Source: Stramenopiles sp. TOSAG23-3 (lineage: Eukaryota > Sar). From it: a stretch of 24,915 bases of DNA. The notes beneath the pieces are model-generated. The model searched no databases, was not told where the DNA came from, and saw only the letters and a list, made by a program, of their open reading frames with translations. The stretch is taken from assembly GCA_900128585.1 (NCBI GenBank), contig LT642214.1, forward strand, positions 7,693-32,607, written 5' to 3'. The position numbers were made by a program, and so were the translations under genes. Positions 24,006-24,915 of this stretch are shown here, piece by piece (positions within the stretch are counted from its first letter, which is position 1; every line of letters begins with the position of its first letter).

Positions 24006-24755
24006 ATGGATAGCTTGAAGGCTTCGATCCCGCCTCTTGTAGACGAGAGCACCGACCCGGCGGTGTTGAAAGGGTACATAAAGGAAAACTTGATGGCAGA
24101 CACCATAAATCCTCACTTTAAGATCCGAGTTTCTGATGAATTTTTGAAAGCGAAAACAGACTGTTTATCGAAAGTCCAGTCTTTTTACAGTCTCGTCGCC
24201 TACGAAGGGGACGACCCTTGTGTTAGTTGCAACTTGCGTGCAGAGTGGGAGTGTACAAGAGCCTTGCGGGAATATTTTGACATGGTGCGTGTGAAAGTTA
24301 CGTCAGCCATGTTTGGCGAAGAGTTCCAGCGTCTGGAGTCTACGAAAGGGCAAAGGCGCTTCGAGGCAGATCTGAAAGTTCGATACTACCCGGAGAGAGG
24401 CCCTCGAAAGTTAGGAGCCCATGTCGACGGAAATTTTATGACATTTTTATGGTCAGACCGTCCAGGGCTACAATTTCCAAAGGAGACACCAGAATCTGGT
24501 TTGTCCCCCACGGACGTTCGTGCCATTGGATTGCCCTCTTTGTGCCCCCCAACGATCAGTTTGAAGGATGAAATGTGGGAAGACGTGGCGCAACACTCAC
24601 GAGAAATAGTCATTACACTAGGAAATGGATTTTTTGATGAAGAGATTGTAAAAATTAGCGAATTTGCGGGGATAAACTGTCCAGTGCTCCACAGAGTAAG
24701 CTGCTCCCAGAGTGGGGATCGTTTCAGTATACCGTATCTTTTCAGTGTGGTTTAA
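24006..24755 (+). CDS. 2-oxoglutarate/Fe(II)-dependent dioxygenase (plant DOXC/IPNS-like)
   Basis: 249 residues from ATG 24006. The Fe(II)-binding facial triad is visible: LGAHVDGNFMTFLWSDRPGL gives His139 and Asp141, and CPVLHRVSC gives His229. The 2-oxoglutarate-anchoring R-x-S is in GDRFSIPY (Arg239, Ser241). Such enzymes hydroxylate or desaturate small molecules using oxygen and 2-oxoglutarate. At 249 residues it is shorter than the roughly 300-350 usual for this class and lacks most of the N-terminal DIOX_N region, though the core is complete. A 30-residue insert with TPESGLSP lies between the two halves of the jelly roll. Substrate cannot be predicted. A gibberellin- or flavonoid-type function should not be assumed. 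Confidence 0.85.
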   Translation: MDSLKASIPPLVDESTDPAVLKGYIKENLMADTINPHFKIRVSDEFLKAKTDCLSKVQSFYSLVAYEGDDPCVSCNLRAEWECTRALREYFDMVRVKVTSAMFGEEFQRLESTKGQRRFEADLKVRYYPERGPRKLGAHVDGNFMTFLWSDRPGLQFPKETPESGLSPTDVRAIGLPSLCPPTISLKDEMWEDVAQHSREIVITLGNGFFDEEIVKISEFAGINCPVLHRVSCSQSGDRFSIPYLFSVV

Positions 24756-24858
24756 AAAAGAACTTTAAAAAATGTAAGAAAGTTGTAGGGCCTGCGTCAT
24801 CTTTTTTCTCTCCATCTCTCACACCCGCCTCTCCCGATTATATTCCCAAAAACGACAC

Positions 24859-24915
24859 CTATTCAATGATTTGGAGCTCCGTTGGTTCCTGCATTTTCTT
24901 GGCCTCTTCTTTAAC
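24859..24915 (-). CDS. C-terminal end of an unidentified gene (partial)
   Basis: The last 18 codons of a minus-strand frame, VKEEAKKMQEPTELQIIE, end at TAG 24859-24861 and run off the window edge. Charged, codon-like composition contrasts with the spacer. It would be convergent with the dioxygenase gene, about 100 bp apart. Too short to identify. Confidence 0.4.
   Translation of the reverse strand, partial: VKEEAKKMQEPTELQIIE

Noticed and set aside
1-24915. tRNA, rRNA, CRISPR array or prokaryotic insertion sequence
   Set aside because: None was recognised by eye. Repeats here are microsatellites, short duplications and dispersed spacers rather than regularly spaced arrays. A tRNAscan/Infernal run would settle small RNA genes.

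Overview
The window reads as nuclear DNA of a unicellular eukaryote, most likely a microalga. Genes are long, intron-poor open frames with balanced base composition, separated by very AT-rich spacers. Products are eukaryotic: two full-size-type ABCC transporters, a Sec14-GOLD protein, a USB1-like U6 snRNA exonuclease, a J-domain membrane protein, and a HisRS with a long N-terminal extension of the kind known from plant cytosolic HisRS. A selenocysteine-type glutathione peroxidase with a 3'UTR SECIS hairpin argues against land plants and fungi and fits aquatic algae. The lineage cannot be fixed from this sequence alone.

Layout from left to right: an AAG-type microsatellite and G-run tract (1-270); a selenoprotein glutathione peroxidase (+); an ABCC transporter fused in frame to a C-terminal GNAT acetyltransferase module (+), broken by a 13-bp tandem duplication; a spacer with a fold-back dispersed repeat; an Arg/Asn/Gly-rich repeat protein (-); a Sec14/CRAL-TRIO-GOLD protein (+); a neutral-sphingomyelinase-like EEP phosphodiesterase (-); USB1-like 2H phosphoesterase (+); a Lys-rich single-pass membrane protein (-) and a J-domain membrane protein (-) in tandem; a 4-N assembly gap; an ABCC transporter lacking its 5' half (+); a second spacer with the same dispersed repeat family; HisRS (-); a 2-oxoglutarate/Fe(II) dioxygenase (+); and the last codons of a further minus-strand gene.

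Most striking items: (1) the selenocysteine UGA in GPX is matched by a well-formed type-II SECIS hairpin; (2) the ABCC-GNAT fusion is an architecture I do not recognise and suggests coupling of substrate acetylation to export; (3) a repeat family encoding a short acidic peptide lies just downstream of both ABCC genes; (4) a 10-bp motif TAGTCGTCTA recurs 130-190 bp upstream of three start codons; (5) assembly-quality problems (13-bp and 31-bp tandem duplications, the N gap) affect gene models and should be resolved before either ABCC gene is called broken. Dispersed repeats concentrate in spacers between convergent genes.
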